From assembly GCF_050436995.1 (NCBI RefSeq), contig NC_134753.1, forward strand, positions 4,092,001-4,156,000: 64,000 bases of DNA, in the 5' to 3' direction. How positions within the stretch are numbered: position 1 is the first letter of the stretch; the number at the start of each line of letters is the position of its first letter. The translations under genes were made by a program, and so were the position numbers. The stretch is from Anticarsia gemmatalis (lineage: Eukaryota; Arthropoda; Insecta; Lepidoptera; Erebidae). Below are positions 1-12,115 of the stretch, in pieces. A model generated the notes under the pieces. It was given only the letters and a program-made list of their open reading frames with translations, searched no databases and was not told the origin of the DNA.

Positions 1-137
1 GGTAATTAAAAGATTAACTCACCAATAATAAAGTTTTTAAGTTTTTTACTTTCACGAAAAAAAGTTTCATCTTTTTCCACAAAAACAAAACCACTTTAAC
101 TGGAAACTAAGCGAAATGTCTTTAAAGTTTTTGCATT

Positions 138-1156
138 TTAATATAGTGTGTTTCCTCCTCGCGCCCTTAAAACCGCTTGCATTCGATCAGGCATGCTTTG
201 AATGACGTTTCTGACGTCAACTTGCGGTATACTGTTCCAAGCGGATACTGCTGCACTTTGAAGTTCGTTTAAAGTTAGGGGAGGGTTGGATACCGACTTA
301 ATCTTCCTTTTAAGCATATCCCAGATATGCTCTATTGGATTTAGGTCTGGGCTTCGCGCTGGCCATATCAGTTTTTGAATACTGACCTCTTCCAGGTATT
401 CTTCAACGCATTTTGCGACGTGGGGGCGTGCATTATCGTGCATTAATCTGAATTGCTCGTGTCCAATGGATCCAGAATAAGGCACAACATGTTCCTCAAG
501 AACCTCCTCGATGTATCGCATAGCTGTAAGGCGATTATCGACAATAACCAGCTCCGTGCGTGCATCGGAACTAATGACTTCCCAAACCATTATTGAGCCT
601 CCATAAAACTCATTGTTTGTGTGGTGGTGATTGGTAGAAATCGCTCTCCTCTTCTTCTCCACACTCGTTCCCGACCGTCAGGAGCACGTAAAGCTATCCT
701 ACACTCATCTCTGAACAATACGTTTGCCCATTGCTCATGCGTCCAGTTAGCGTGTTCTCGCGCAAAGCGAAGTCGAGGTACTCGGTGTTGTCTGAGGAGT
801 TGTGGACCTCGCGCTGGCCTACGAGCTTTTAAATTAACTTCCTCAATTCGTCTTCTCACCGTACCCTCACTCACATTCACACCTCTTGAAATTTGAAGTC
901 GCTGGCGTATCTCAACTGCGGTGAGGTAGCGGATTCTTAGAATTTCTAAGATAATAAAGCGATCGTCTCGAGCCGATGTGCACCTTTGGCCTCCACTACC
1001 TGGTCTGCGGGTGTGCCCGCCCGTCTCTCGGTATCGTTTCAGGGCATACTGCATTGATGATCGAGGTACATTAAGTGCAGCAGCAACTTCACGCTGTGAC
1101 ATCCCTTGGTCAATCAGTGCTATAGCTTGTGCAACTTTTGCAGGTGTCAGGGGCAT
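138..1156 (-). pseudogene. Tc1-type transposase remnant, one frameshift
   Basis: Two overlapping minus-strand reading frames (1156-590 and 662-138) together make one Tc1/mariner-superfamily transposase of normal size, about 340 residues. The first frame holds the N-terminal helix-turn-helix DNA-binding region (AQAIALIDQGMSQREVAAAL) and the first acidic catalytic position in FRDECR. The second frame holds GGSIMVW, LMHDNARPH with the second Asp, and SPDLNPIEHIWD with the third acidic residue. Exactly 34 residues lie between the second and third acidic residues, which is the DD34E spacing of the Tc1 family. The frames change register somewhere in 600-662, so no full-length protein can be read. 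I could not find convincing terminal inverted repeats on either side; positions 1-137 may be the element's 3' flank. It is unrelated to the acyltransferase genes to the right. Confidence 0.9.
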
Positions 1157-2812
1157 CCTTTATTGGTAAAAAGCACGCCTACTTACGAAATAACAAACAG
1201 GAAATCACAAAAGTAAAAAAATGTAACAAAAAACCTTTAACATCACACAAAATCAAACTTGCAACTTAGTCGCTCAAATGACCCGAACCAACTAAAGCTC
1301 AGAACTAACGTCATAGTGCTCTCAATCGTTATGAATTACCCTCTTGAGCTGAGGTAAACATTTTTTTGACCTATCTGCACTACAAACCGTCAACTGAAAC
1401 ACTTAAAATTTTTGCTATCGCGAGATAAGTGTTTGGCCAAGATTCCGTGCCGCTGAGTGTATTAAGTTACGGTTTCTCATGGTTTGTTTGGTAAAGGAAC
1501 AAAGTAATGTATGTGTATTTGTAAACAAGCATTGAATACAAGATCAAAACTGTCTGTACATTTTTTGTCAGAAAGCATTGCCTGTGTACCTATATTTAAG
1601 CTAGAAAGTAATATTTTGAAGTTTTACTGGTAACGTGTGTCTAATAGCCGTGTCTTGCGCTCTGCATATGAGACACCTTAAGAGCTTTTAGATGTGACAT
1701 TCACAAAAATGTACAACAAAAGACTTTCTTGAAAATCTGAAAGAATAGGTACTAAAACTAGCATTTACATGAAACTTACATAAAACGAAACAAGCAAATG
1801 GTCAAAAACCTAACATAATGGGCGGAAAACTTTTTCACAGAGCATAAAAGAGAATGCAAACAAGGGAACGTTTATGCTTTCAGATGTCAAGCCACAAAGA
1901 GTAATGCATTCCCCTCTTGTATTAGAATAGGGCGCGACAGAATGAGAGTCGTAATGCATACGATCGCTACGTATCTCAGACTCGCAAAGGTATATTTTAA
2001 ATGTATTTGGTTCAAGCACAATACGAGAGCAGTTTTAATATAAAATGTGAATGCGCCGTGTAATTTATAGGTAGGTAGGTTATAAGCTTATTGTGAAACC
2101 AGTTTGTTTTTGTCAGGGATGTAGAGAAAGAATGTGTCAAATTAGTAATGTTTTATTGTGCCGTGTTAATTGTGAAATCTATACCACAAGATATTACAGA
2201 TATGCATCTGTCTCTCTTTTGTACTGTCCAGTAATCAACGTCATATTCTTCCTATAAGCATTTATTGATCCATCGGAAAAAAAAAACATGATAACGCTAC
2301 ACTGATTTATGAGATACTCTAACTGTTATAATGCACCTTTCATTCACTATCACATAAGTGTAACAATTCTATCAGAATCTAATAAAAACCTAAGACCGCT
2401 AAACAACAAACCGATGTCTGATGAGCATCTTGGCTTTATAACATGTTTTCACATATCCATGTGTAACATGCCACCGTAGATCACAAGAGCCGGTAATTGT
2501 ATGTATTCCTTGCTTCGTATCATCCAATCAAACACGTCGTTTTATGTGTTTTTTGTAACTAGATATTTGGAAATAACCCTTTTGATGTAATTACATATTT
2601 GAATTGTTTAAGAAGCATAACAGGCGGTTATAATTATGACTAATATAAGGTTGATAATAATAACTACGTGTCTCGTGCAGGCTTTAATTACGTTCATTTG
2701 CTTGTATATGGATTTGCTGAAGATAAAAAAAAAACAAGTAAGTAGGTGCTAGGCCTTATAACGGATTTATTTTATGGTATAAAATATAAATAATCTTAAC
2801 ATAAATATAAAA
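1157..2812. other. Gene-free stretch
   Basis: AT-rich DNA with no coding segment I can support on either strand. The few open frames are short, lack splice context and match no family I know. The right end is presumably the 3' flank of the first acyltransferase copy: a minus-strand AATAAA (TTTATT on the plus strand) lies near 2767, about 45 bases past its stop codon. Confidence 0.6.
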
Positions 2813-5800
2813 TTAAACTTTCTTGTCATCCTCCTTAGTTACTTCAATGGGAATATCTTCATTTTTCTTCATCGGTTTCTTGGCTCCTATAAAAATTAAC
2901 ATCAATTTCTAGTTAGCAATTAACATCAATTTATTATGATCATGCTATATCTGACCATAGAAGAGAGCCTTGGAATGCACGATTTGTCTAGACAAAAATG
3001 AGATTTTGATCTATGTCCAAAAGTAGCTGTAGCAAATAATCCACTGTTCCATGCAAAAGTGAGAGTGACTTTAATTTTTTTTATCTCCGCCAGCTGCGAT
3101 CCTTGCATCTAAGGCTATCTCCTAAGTTATTAGATCTTAGCAAACAATAATTTATATTTTAAAGATAAATAATTTCTTACCTCCTCCTATCATAAGTTTG
3201 AACAACGTAGAAAACGGTGCGTCTATAACCAGCACCATCAAGAATGATACCGCCAAGCAGAGCGAGTAGTGTGCCAAAAATTTAAACGTCTGCAAAACAA
3301 ACATGCGTTTTCTTAAGCATAATTTAAATAGATTAATAATTACAAGACTAGTATGTGTACAATGTACATGTACCTAATCAAATAGAAAATGTTAATTTAA
3401 ATTAAGCTTGATATTTTGACAAACATGATGTATAATATTATAATGTAACAGGTTTGAAACACGCTTGAAAAATAAGGATATCTTATTTGTTTAGAGTCAG
3501 CCCGTGACCGCGGTCGATGCAATTTAACCAAAATATCGGATAAACAAACAAGGTATGGTGACCTAATATTTTGAATCACTTTTTAACTCGTTGCATAATA
3601 ATACTAAATGTACAATTAGCAATGGTTTAAATCGTATGCATAATGTATACTTACTACTGCACCCGGTGAGAAGAACTTGGGTCCAATCGCTGTGAAATTA
3701 ACTGCCACCATCAACATGTAATGGAAAATATACATCGCGTACGACAGACGTGAGTGAAGCTTCCACACTTGCAGAGATAGGAACCAATTTATTGGACCTG
3801 AAAATATATACTTCTAAATTATATTAACTGCTTCTGCGCGCGGTCGGTAGTGTATGCGACTTCCGCGCAAGAGGCCTCGGGTTCGAATCCTGTCTGAGTT
3901 TTTTGCAAAAGAAAATTCAGAGTTGCATGGAGTTAGGAAGTTGAGATTGTAGACCTCCGTACCTCGGAGAGCAGATAAAGCCGTGGGTCCTGCGGGCCTC
4001 ACTTAACCACTATAAACAAATTCTTGCACGGTTGGCTGGTTTCAATGAAACTGGCCGCCGAAATCGGCCAGGGCGACATTATCATTATGTTGTATATTGA
4101 AAAATAAAAACATTGGATTCGGTCATAACAGTCTTTCACAATATCGCCACATTTACGTAAAGTACGCCTTTGCGTAAATTCTTTTACAAAATTTCCATTA
4201 ATTAGATTCTATTTTTACTATATCTAATAATACTTATAGATAATATTGTAACATTTATTTACATTTCAAGGTTTTACATACCTGCAAATCCATTCACACA
4301 AGCGTAGATAAGGCAGCCAATAGCGACAGCCCAAAAACTTCTAAAGAAGGAATTGTATACGCTTGACATAGTTTGATTATCCCAAGTTGCTTGGTTTATA
4401 GGATAGTTAAAGTACATGAGGAACGTTGTAAGAGCAAAGAACAAGATCCAGAAAACAATAAGGCTGACCTGGAAAAGAAATAATGTATAGTAGCTTATTA
4501 GTAAAACGCTAAAGTTTGTCCTCAAGAAACGGAAGATTAAAGCATCATTGGCAAAAGCGCAAATATTAAAGGTCTATAGGTTATTTCTATTGAATTGTGA
4601 CAAAAAAATACCTTACCCCTCTTAATGTGGTCTTAGACATTCGTACTAAGTACCCGAAGATCATCCCAACCACGAATGGAGCGGCTCTAGTCAAAGTATT
4701 AACATAGTAGTTAAACATATAATTGTGCATCTCATGTTCACGTCTGTAAAATAAAATCAACAATTTAGAAAGTGGTTATCAAACATAAAAGTAAAATGTA
4801 TGAAGCAACAATTACAAAAAATGGATAAAACCCACTGCAATGATAATATTTTCATTTGTTAGCAGGTGCGTCAAATATTGATAACTTTATCTATTATTTT
4901 TCAAAGTCATTCACTAATAACGTGTATCGTAAAAATAAATAGAGATTTACACACTAAAGAATTTATATTTATACTAGCGGACCCGCGCAACTTCGCTTGC
5001 GTCACATAAGAGAGAATGGGTCATCATTTTCCCCGTTTTTGTAACATTTTTTGCTGGTGCTCTGCTCCTATTGGTCGTAGCGTAATGATATATAGCCTAT
5101 AGCCTTTCTCGGTAAATGGGCTATCTAACACTGAAAGAATTTTTCAAATCGGACCAGTAGTTCCTGGGATTAGCGCGTTCAAACAAACTCTTCAGCTTTA
5201 TAATATTAGTATAGATGTATAACTTACCCAGGGGCCATCATTACCGGTGGGAATTTATTAATGAAATTGTATATCGTCGAAGCGGTGAGCACGCCGAGTA
5301 ATCCGGTACCCAATGCAGTCCATGCGAGTTTCCTTTTACCCCAAAGTACCCAAACTAAGACGATTGGTGATAGTATGTGGAGCTGAACGTCAATAGCGAG
5401 ATACCAGGTTTGACCGATACACTTAAATTTGGAAAAGAAACATTATTGGAAGGAAGAAAACATCTGAGCATATAATAATAATTAAAAATGCATAATATAA
5501 CTTTCAAACTACTCAAGATTGGGGATTTCCTTATGTGTTTGTACAGTTCGTAGTTTGTATGGGATAGAATAGATTCAAATTCCCACGGGAATGGGATTAA
5601 CATGATAAAAATGACCATCTTCCCGGACAAAGTCAGGTTGAGCAGCTAGTTTAAAACTACAATAAAAAGTAATAAATTACTCACAGTTTGTTGTGGATTT
5701 ACATAATTCTGGATATGCAACAAAGTGGACCACCACGTAGTCCTACATCTATTAACCTGGCTGGCAACGGCCGACCAATTCGGTCCATCAGTCATATGAT

Positions 5801-8457
5801 TTAAATATGAAGCTTCGAGCAATGCCCCTGCGGCGAGCAAAGGGAACATACGCAGTAAACGATTCAAATAAAACAGATGAAGATTTTTTAAAAGCCCCTC
5901 TGAAATGGAAAATAAAAATGTTTAGTTACAGGCAGGTTATATTTAATTTAAAAAACATAGATAAGGTCCGAGAGTTGATCCTTGTAGAACGCTTATATAA
6001 AACTTGCTTTAGAAATCAGCATTTCTGTAGTAGCAATAAATAAAAAGTTTTACTGTATAACGTGTTATGACTGAATTACGCTGAATTTAGATAACCACAT
6101 AGTAATATTTGATGGAAATCATCGATCAAGGCGATTCGATAAAAGCCTATACTTAAATTCTTGACGTCAATTGTAAGAGAGTTTTGCAGGCGACAGATAA
6201 AATATTTCCTGAAATATTCAAAAATATGAGGAAATATTTTATTTTTGATAAACAAATAAAGGGTTATAATGATCTTATCTTGTTCTTTCATTATTATCGA
6301 GTAATATGGTGATTACAACGATAACAATTTAATTATGATCAAATAAACTAACGTAAGCTTTATATTGGTAAACAAATATGAAATCAATCAAAATCTGATA
6401 GCAACAAATCAATTTCTGTACATTTAGATAAACTTGAAGTTTAAAGTCCAACCAAGATTTCCATCTTTTATTTCCCTGACAGATGGGTCAGCACGTAATG
6501 GGTGCCTGCAGATAGTCTCTATCCGGGCAAGCAAAGGAACACGGGAGTGATGATTAAGATGCAATGGAATTGGAAATGCAAACCATACAATAGAGAAAGC
6601 TAGAGCAAAGAAGAGAAGGTCTTCGCCCAGCAGTGGGACGATAATAGTTGAATAAAAAAAATACTTACTCCCAGTTAATTTTCCGACTGTGGTGTAAACC
6701 ACAAGAAAGCCACTCAGAGTGAAAAATGTGTCGACTGTGTAATGAGCCCCTACTACCCAAAGAGACTGCCATGATGTGGACCACTACAACCAGAAAAAAA
6801 CTCTTAAAATAATCTTTACATTTCTAAGATTAATTAAGGTATAAAAATTATGTCACTATGATATTATCTACCATAAATGCATCAAGTGGATTTGACCAGC
6901 TGATTTCGGAAGTAAATGCATGTCCCAGTAACACCCAGGCCATGGCCAATGCTCTGATACCGTCTAAACATTCTACTGTATCAGGTCCTGATGTAAACGT
7001 CATAAGTCTACGTCCATTTGTGTACACCGAGAAAGATCTTCCAATTACGCTTAATGATTTAGGATCTGGAACGAATAAAAATATATATGCGAATTTATAT
7101 TCGTTTCATAGTGTGAAATATTTTAATGGTAAACAGAAACTTACCAGTCTTTTTAATAAACGTATACCATAGATCATAAGAAGTGCTGATTAAGGTTATA
7201 ACACCTAATACGAAGAAGACTCCCCTAGAAAACGAAAAATATTGGTTAAAAATTATTATATTATATACAACTAGCTTTTACCCGCGACTTCGTCCGCCAC
7301 CTGAATTTTCTCATGGGAGTGCGTCATTTTCCCGGGATAAAGTAGCCTATGTCCATTCTCGGTTATTAAAATACCTCCATACCAAATTTCATGCAAATTG
7401 TTTCAGCAGTTTAGGCGTGATTGAGTAACAGACAGACAGACAGATATTCGCATTTATAATATTAGTATGGATATACAAATGGATAAGTGCATGTACTCAC
7501 ATAGCAACGTAGTCAACTGGAACCCTTGGTTTATCATCGGGAAGGCGACAGTAAACGTCCGAATAATCAAATCCAACAGCAGAGACATTAAATAGAAAAG
7601 AATCAAATGCTTGTCGAGTCGTACAAGGTCTGGGAACACAGACTGCTAACGACAATTGCATCCCCAATAAAGGATTGTCTGGTATCATCCTGTAAATATT
7701 TCAAACAAATAATTGTTATGAAAGTTTTTTATCGTGATGTAGGTACCTGTCATCATCAACAATTCCCGTGTACATTTTCATGCCTTTCCTCAATCTATAG
7801 TACTGTTCCAAATTCTGGATGGTTTCGTCGTTATATCTTAGTAGTCTTGGATCGAAACGTGAACTTTGAGGAAGTATTGGCAAATCTGGTAGGTCCGGCA
7901 TTTGAAAAGTTTGATTCAGAGGTACCCGAATTACGCAATATTTTCCTCGTAGCTCAGAGTCGGGAAGCTGTTGATTGAAATTGATGCATTGATGGTAATT
8001 TCCCATGTCTAGAGTATTTCCTTCCAGAATACCTTTGGGAATTCTGATACCAGCATCAGCGACTGTTGAAGACATGCAAGACACATTACGCAATTTTATC
8101 TTTAAGGGCGCGTTCGACAGTAAATCGTGTCGTTCTATATGTGTACACCTCCATTTAAACATATAAGCCACGACACTTAAAACTACACGATTATCTGTCC
8201 TCACGACATAGTGGGAACGCGCCCTGAGGCAAGATTACTTAATAAAAGTAAAAATTAGTATAGTACTTACAATACATAGTTAAGAGTGTGTTACTCCTTA
8301 TAGCATTTATTTGTTCAGCACATAATTCTTCATCTAACACTTCTTCGTACAAACTGTTATCCAAAGCTTCATTCGATACTTCAAATTGAAAATGGGCATT
8401 CACTACACTAACTACAACTATATAAAATAAAATTACAAATACGGATTTAGATCCCAT
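2813..8457 (-). CDS. NRF-6-like membrane acyltransferase, copy 1 (709 aa, 13 exons)
   Basis: Exons, in reading order: 8271-8457, 8062-7747, 7689-7501, 7224-7145, 7065-6872, 6783-6669, 5899-5685, 5421-5228, 4743-4617, 4468-4282, 3797-3655, 3289-3181, 2886-2813. All introns are GT-AG and the joined length is 2,130 bases with no internal stop. Residues 1-22 are a signal peptide. Residues 35-257 match the extracellular NRF domain, with conserved Cys in EELC, GNYHQC, GKYC, PRPCTT and VYCRLP. From about residue 285 onward it is an acyltransferase-3 domain of many membrane spans, with the conserved histidine of WVLLGHAF at 306 and arginines in FYLNRLLR. The tail is short, lysine-rich and probably cytosolic. 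Family members include C. elegans nrf-6 and ndg-4 (fluoxetine response, yolk handling) and Drosophila drop-dead. The substrate is unknown. This is the most downstream copy of the array. Confidence 0.93.
3815..4060 (+). repeat. tRNA-derived SINE in intron 10 of copy 1
   Basis: The stretch holds a tRNA-like internal promoter: an A-box-like GGTCGGTAGTGTATGCG followed by the B box GGTTCGAATCC near 3890. It continues into a unique body and is not a full tRNA gene because no cloverleaf can be closed. A distant relative on the other strand lies at 48600-48840. Confidence 0.6.
4976..5214 (-). repeat. Interspersed repeat family A in intron 8 of copy 1
   Basis: It starts with CTAGCGGACCCGCGCAACTT and ends with TATAATATTAGTATAGAT on the plus strand. 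Other copies, in the opposite orientation, lie at 9300-9562 and 34017-34277, and a head fragment lies at 32844-32990. It is a common lepidopteran repeat. It has no coding capacity and no clear terminal inverted repeats, so it may be SINE-like or Helitron-like; the class is left open. Confidence 0.7.
7269..7472 (-). repeat. Interspersed repeat family B in intron 3 of copy 1
   Basis: It runs from CTAGCTTTTACCCGCGACTT to a GACA microsatellite and then ATTTATAATATTAGTATGGA. Related copies lie at 25530-25729 (opposite strand) and within 33095-33320. The ends resemble family A, but the body differs. Confidence 0.7.
8105..8225. mobile_element. Small MITE in intron 1 of copy 1
   Basis: A 121-bp segment with perfect 11-bp inverted ends (AGGGCGCGTTC at 8105-8115 and its complement at 8215-8225). 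It is non-coding and fills most of the first intron. The size and terminal symmetry suggest a miniature inverted-repeat element; its superfamily is not identifiable. Confidence 0.55.
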
Positions 8458-8620
8458 TTTGAATAAATTATTTTTTTAATATAAAATCATAATAAACAAC
8501 AGTGACTGGACTTTCGTACGTTCTACGTTTCGTCTGATCGAAGACCAACTGTGATGGTTTTAAAAGATTATCGATTAAACATTTATCAAAAGAGAGAAGA
8601 TTACTTCTTATCACAATTTC
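8458..8620 (-). promoter_or_regulatory. Upstream region of copy 1 with clustered GATA-type sites
   Basis: Three TTATC motifs (GATAA on the coding strand) lie at 8568-8572, 8583-8587 and 8608-8612, all within 155 bases upstream of the start codon. Clusters at similar distances precede copies 3 and 4. I cannot place a transcription start. GATAA is short and common in AT-rich DNA, so this is only suggestive. Confidence 0.3.
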
Positions 8621-9299
8621 GAGAGATTAGCAAAGTCGTGTTTTAATTAATATACATGTAATGTCACAATTATACCTAATAAGATGGTAGTGATATCAGT
8701 TTAAGAATGCGTTATTCTGCATAATTGACTGCGCAATATCTGTTTTTGTCGTATCCTTATAAATTGTGCTGCGTACTCACGGTAAAAAAATCAATCATAC
8801 GTGTTACATATTACAGGGGCTAGCGCTGATGCGGGTAGGTTCATGGCATCCAAATTTCATGCGCTCTTTGAAGTATAATCTCCAATTTTCACGGCATCCA
8901 AAAAATTGCTCATAAAATGTTTCCCCTCGATGAAATGATTGAAAAACATTACGTCAATTAATTTTATTGTACAACACGGATTACTTATGAACTTCAATGG
9001 ATATTACAAATAAAATTAACAAATATATTTAACTCTTTTGTCATTTTCTCGGCTCCACAGCAATGTAATCGTTTTTCTTAAGTGGTCTTTTTGCTATAAA
9101 GAGTAGTGGCCCAAAAACTTAAATGTCTGAAAAACAGAAATAATACAATTTCAAATACACTACGTAAAACAAAGATTGCAATTTAAGGGTACTCCTACAC
9201 AGCAGGTAAACATAAACAACTTATTGACAGAAATGGACTGGAAAGCTATTTGAACTAGAAAATTTCAACATGAATCATGAAATCGATGACATTTTCCGA

Positions 9300-9562
9300 A
9301 TCTATACTAATATTATAAAGCTGAAGAGTTCGTTTGTTTGTTTGTTTGTTTGTTTGAACGCGCTAATCTCAGGAACTACTGATCCGATTTGAAAAATTCC
9401 TTCAGTGTTAGATAGCCCATTTATCGAGGAAGGCTATAGGCTATATATCATCACGCTATGACCAATAGGAGCAGAGCAGCAGTAAAGAATGTTACAAAAA
9501 CGGGGAAAAATTTGACCCATTCTCTCTTATGTGACGCAAGCGAAGTTGCGCGGGTCAGCTAG
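9300..9562 (+). repeat. Interspersed repeat family A in intron 11 of copy 2
   Basis: It begins with TCTATACTAATATTATAAAG, carries a short TTTG microsatellite and ends with GCGCGGGTCAGCTAG. It is the same family as 4976-5214, in inverse orientation. Confidence 0.7.
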
Positions 9563-11606
9563 TGAAAAATATAATGAATACTTACAACTGCACCCGCAGA
9601 GAAGAAAGGTGGCGTTATAGCGGAGTAATTGATCGCTACTATCAACATATAGTGATATAAATACATCGCATATGAAATACGCGAGTGTAGCTTCCACACT
9701 TGCAAAGACAAGAACCAATTTATTGGACCTGAAAGCAAACATTTTTGTAACAGAATCAGAAAAATATGCCACTTTTCAATACTCAAATCTCAAACATATT
9801 TCAGCAAAATATCTATATAAGTACTACGAACCTGCAAATCCATTTATACACGCATATATCATAGAACCAATAGCGAAAGACCAGAAAGTTCTGAAGAGGG
9901 AATTGAATACATTCGACATAGTTTGATTATCCCAATCGGACTGATGTATCGGATAATTAAAGTATATAAGGAATGTAGTGAGCGCAAAGAAGCACATCCA
10001 GAAAATTGCGACGCTGATCTGAAAACAAAAAAAATACAGCTGTTGTAACTGACAATAACTCACAATTGATTTTCTTTTTATTAAAAATAATGAAATATCA
10101 AAAAATCCTTTTTATGTCATAGGATAGTGGGTTGAAGATAGTAGACACAGGAAATCAAGACAAAATAGTTTTAGAAGTTTAATTGTGACTTACACCAGTA
10201 AGTTTTATCTTCGTCACTCGCACGAAGTACCCGAATATCATGCCTACAAAGAAAGGAGCCGCTCTCGTCAACGTATTCACGTAGTAGTTAAAAATATAAT
10301 CCATGGTTTCGGGTCTGAAAATAACAGACATAATATCAATCATTAAAAAAAATAGAGACCTGAGGGATTCAGAATTAATAAATCATCATCCATCTTTATA
10401 AAAAGCGTATTTTTTTTTTGTTTCTCGTATTTGTGCTATTCATTAATTTTGATTTTCAAATATAACTTATCCAGACGAAATTATAGCAGGCGGGAAGTTT
10501 TTGATGAAAATGTATGTCGTCGAAGCAGCAAGAACACTGAGAAATCCAATGATCAATGCAGTCCATGCAATTTTTCTTTTTCCCCAAAGTACCCAGACTA
10601 AGACGATTGGTGAAAGAATATGAAGCTGAACGTCAATAGCGAGGTACCAAGATGGACCGATACACTAAAAAAAGTGAATAGAATTATAGTTTTGTATACT
10701 AATGACGTCATTATTCATTAAATATAAACCGCTCACCGTTTGGCCAGGATTCAAAAAGTTTTGAATATGTAATAGTGTGGACCACCACGTAGCCCTACAC
10801 GAGTTGACTTGATCAGCAACAACAGTCCAATTAGGTCCATCAGTCATGTGATTCTTGTATGAAGTGGTGAGCAGTACAGCAGCAGCGAGTAAAGGAAACA
10901 TACGCAGTAATCTATTCAAGTAAAACAGATGAAGATTCTTGAGAAGACCCTCTGGAAGACAAAGAAAACACATATGTGATAGATACAAGAGTGCATACAG
11001 TTACAGTACAAAAATTCTAGCGAAGTAAAAGTTAGTGCATCGATAGTAGGTGCCTTTACACACACGCTCTTTTACGCGTGATCAGGAGCGTATAGGATTA
11101 CGCACGGGAAAGACGGCGCGCTCTTCGCTCACGTTTTCTTGCGGGCTTGACAGATGAGCGCGGCGCACGCTCTTTCCTTTCCCCTTGCATAGTCCAGTCA
11201 TTATAGTAAGTTCACCTCGGAATTCGAGATACCCAGCTGTAAGTCTGTAAATACTTGTATATTGACACCCTAAAAGTTGTCTCAAAACCTACATATGGTA
11301 GGGTGTACGCAACTATAAAATTTCAAGGTCAAAAGTCCCAAAAACCGGTTTTTTGCGCTTTTTTTGTAAATATCTCATTTCCTATGGAATTTTTGCTATT
11401 TGCATTCATTATAAATATTGTACAGTATAAAATTCTCTACAAATTTTGTTTGAAACTTTTTTTTACGGCGAACCCTTTTCTAGGTAGAGGGCGGAGAACG
11501 CGCGGTCACAGGATCATTTTAGGTCAACCGGTGCCTCTGGTCGAAAATGCACCATAAATAGTTGATGAACTATCGATGAATCAATGATTATAATAATAAA
11601 TAAATT

Positions 11607-11845
11607 TAACCCATTACTGTCCCACTGCTGAGCAAGCCGTCAAGCTCCCGTAATGAGGGAGGGGTTAGGCCTTGAGTCCACAACGCTGGCCAAGTGCGGG
11701 TTGAGGACTTTGCATGCCCTCAATAAATGTATTTAATAAATTTTAGGCATGCAAGGTTTCCTCACGATGTTTTCCTTCACCGTTGGAGCATGTGACAATT
11801 ATTTCTAATACACACATAACTTCGAAAAGTCATTGGTCAACTGCA
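11607..11845 (+). repeat. 'CACTGCTGGGCAAG'-type lepidopteran repeat
   Basis: It contains CCCACTGCTGAGCAAG, GGGGTTAGGCCTTGAGTCCA and GGTTTCCTCACGATGTTTTC. Partial copies of the same repeat lie at 27952-28035, 52530-52605, 53070-53300 and 61012-61075. It sits inside the loop of the foldback element. Confidence 0.7.
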
Positions 11846-11849
11846 CGTT

Positions 11850-12115
11850 TGGCGCAGTGGTTTAAGCGGTCACCTCGCCGCAACAACCGTAGCGCCGCGT
11901 GTGGTGGGTTCGAATCCCACCCGGGACAAATCTTTGTGTGATGAGCACGAGTATTTGTTCTGAGCCTGGATGTTAATGTATCTATATAAGTATGTATTTA
12001 GAAGTATATAAGTATGTTTATCAGTTATTTGGTTACCATAGTACAAGCTCTGCTAGTTTGGAATCAAATGACCGTGTGTGAGTTGTCCAATAATATTTAT
12101 TTATTTATTTATTGG
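11850..12115 (+). repeat. tRNA-derived SINE inside the foldback element
   Basis: The A-box region TTTGGCGCAGTGGTTTAAGC and the B box GGTTCGAATCCCACC are clear. They are followed by a body with a GTGTGATGAGCACGAGTATT core and a TTTA-repeat tail. The same family is at 17170-17432 (plus) and 35651-35900 (minus). It is not a functional tRNA gene. Confidence 0.75.

Noticed and set aside
621..896. Open frames on the plus strand across the transposase
   Set aside because: They are antisense shadows of the Tc1 frames with no independent features.
1..1450. Terminal inverted repeats for the Tc1 element
   Set aside because: I compared both flanks; the only similarity (AAATTTTTGC-type words) is direct rather than inverted, so no ends could be fixed.
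6858..7172. Plus-strand open frames over exon 5 of the acyltransferase copies (also near 15435, 27720)
   Set aside because: They are antisense to a conserved exon. They recur only because the exon is conserved, and they match no family.
11255..11557. 100-codon frame in the left arm of the foldback element, with a partial counterpart near 12382-12615
   Set aside because: The counterparts arise because the arms are inverted copies. The residues are low in complexity and do not resemble a transposase.
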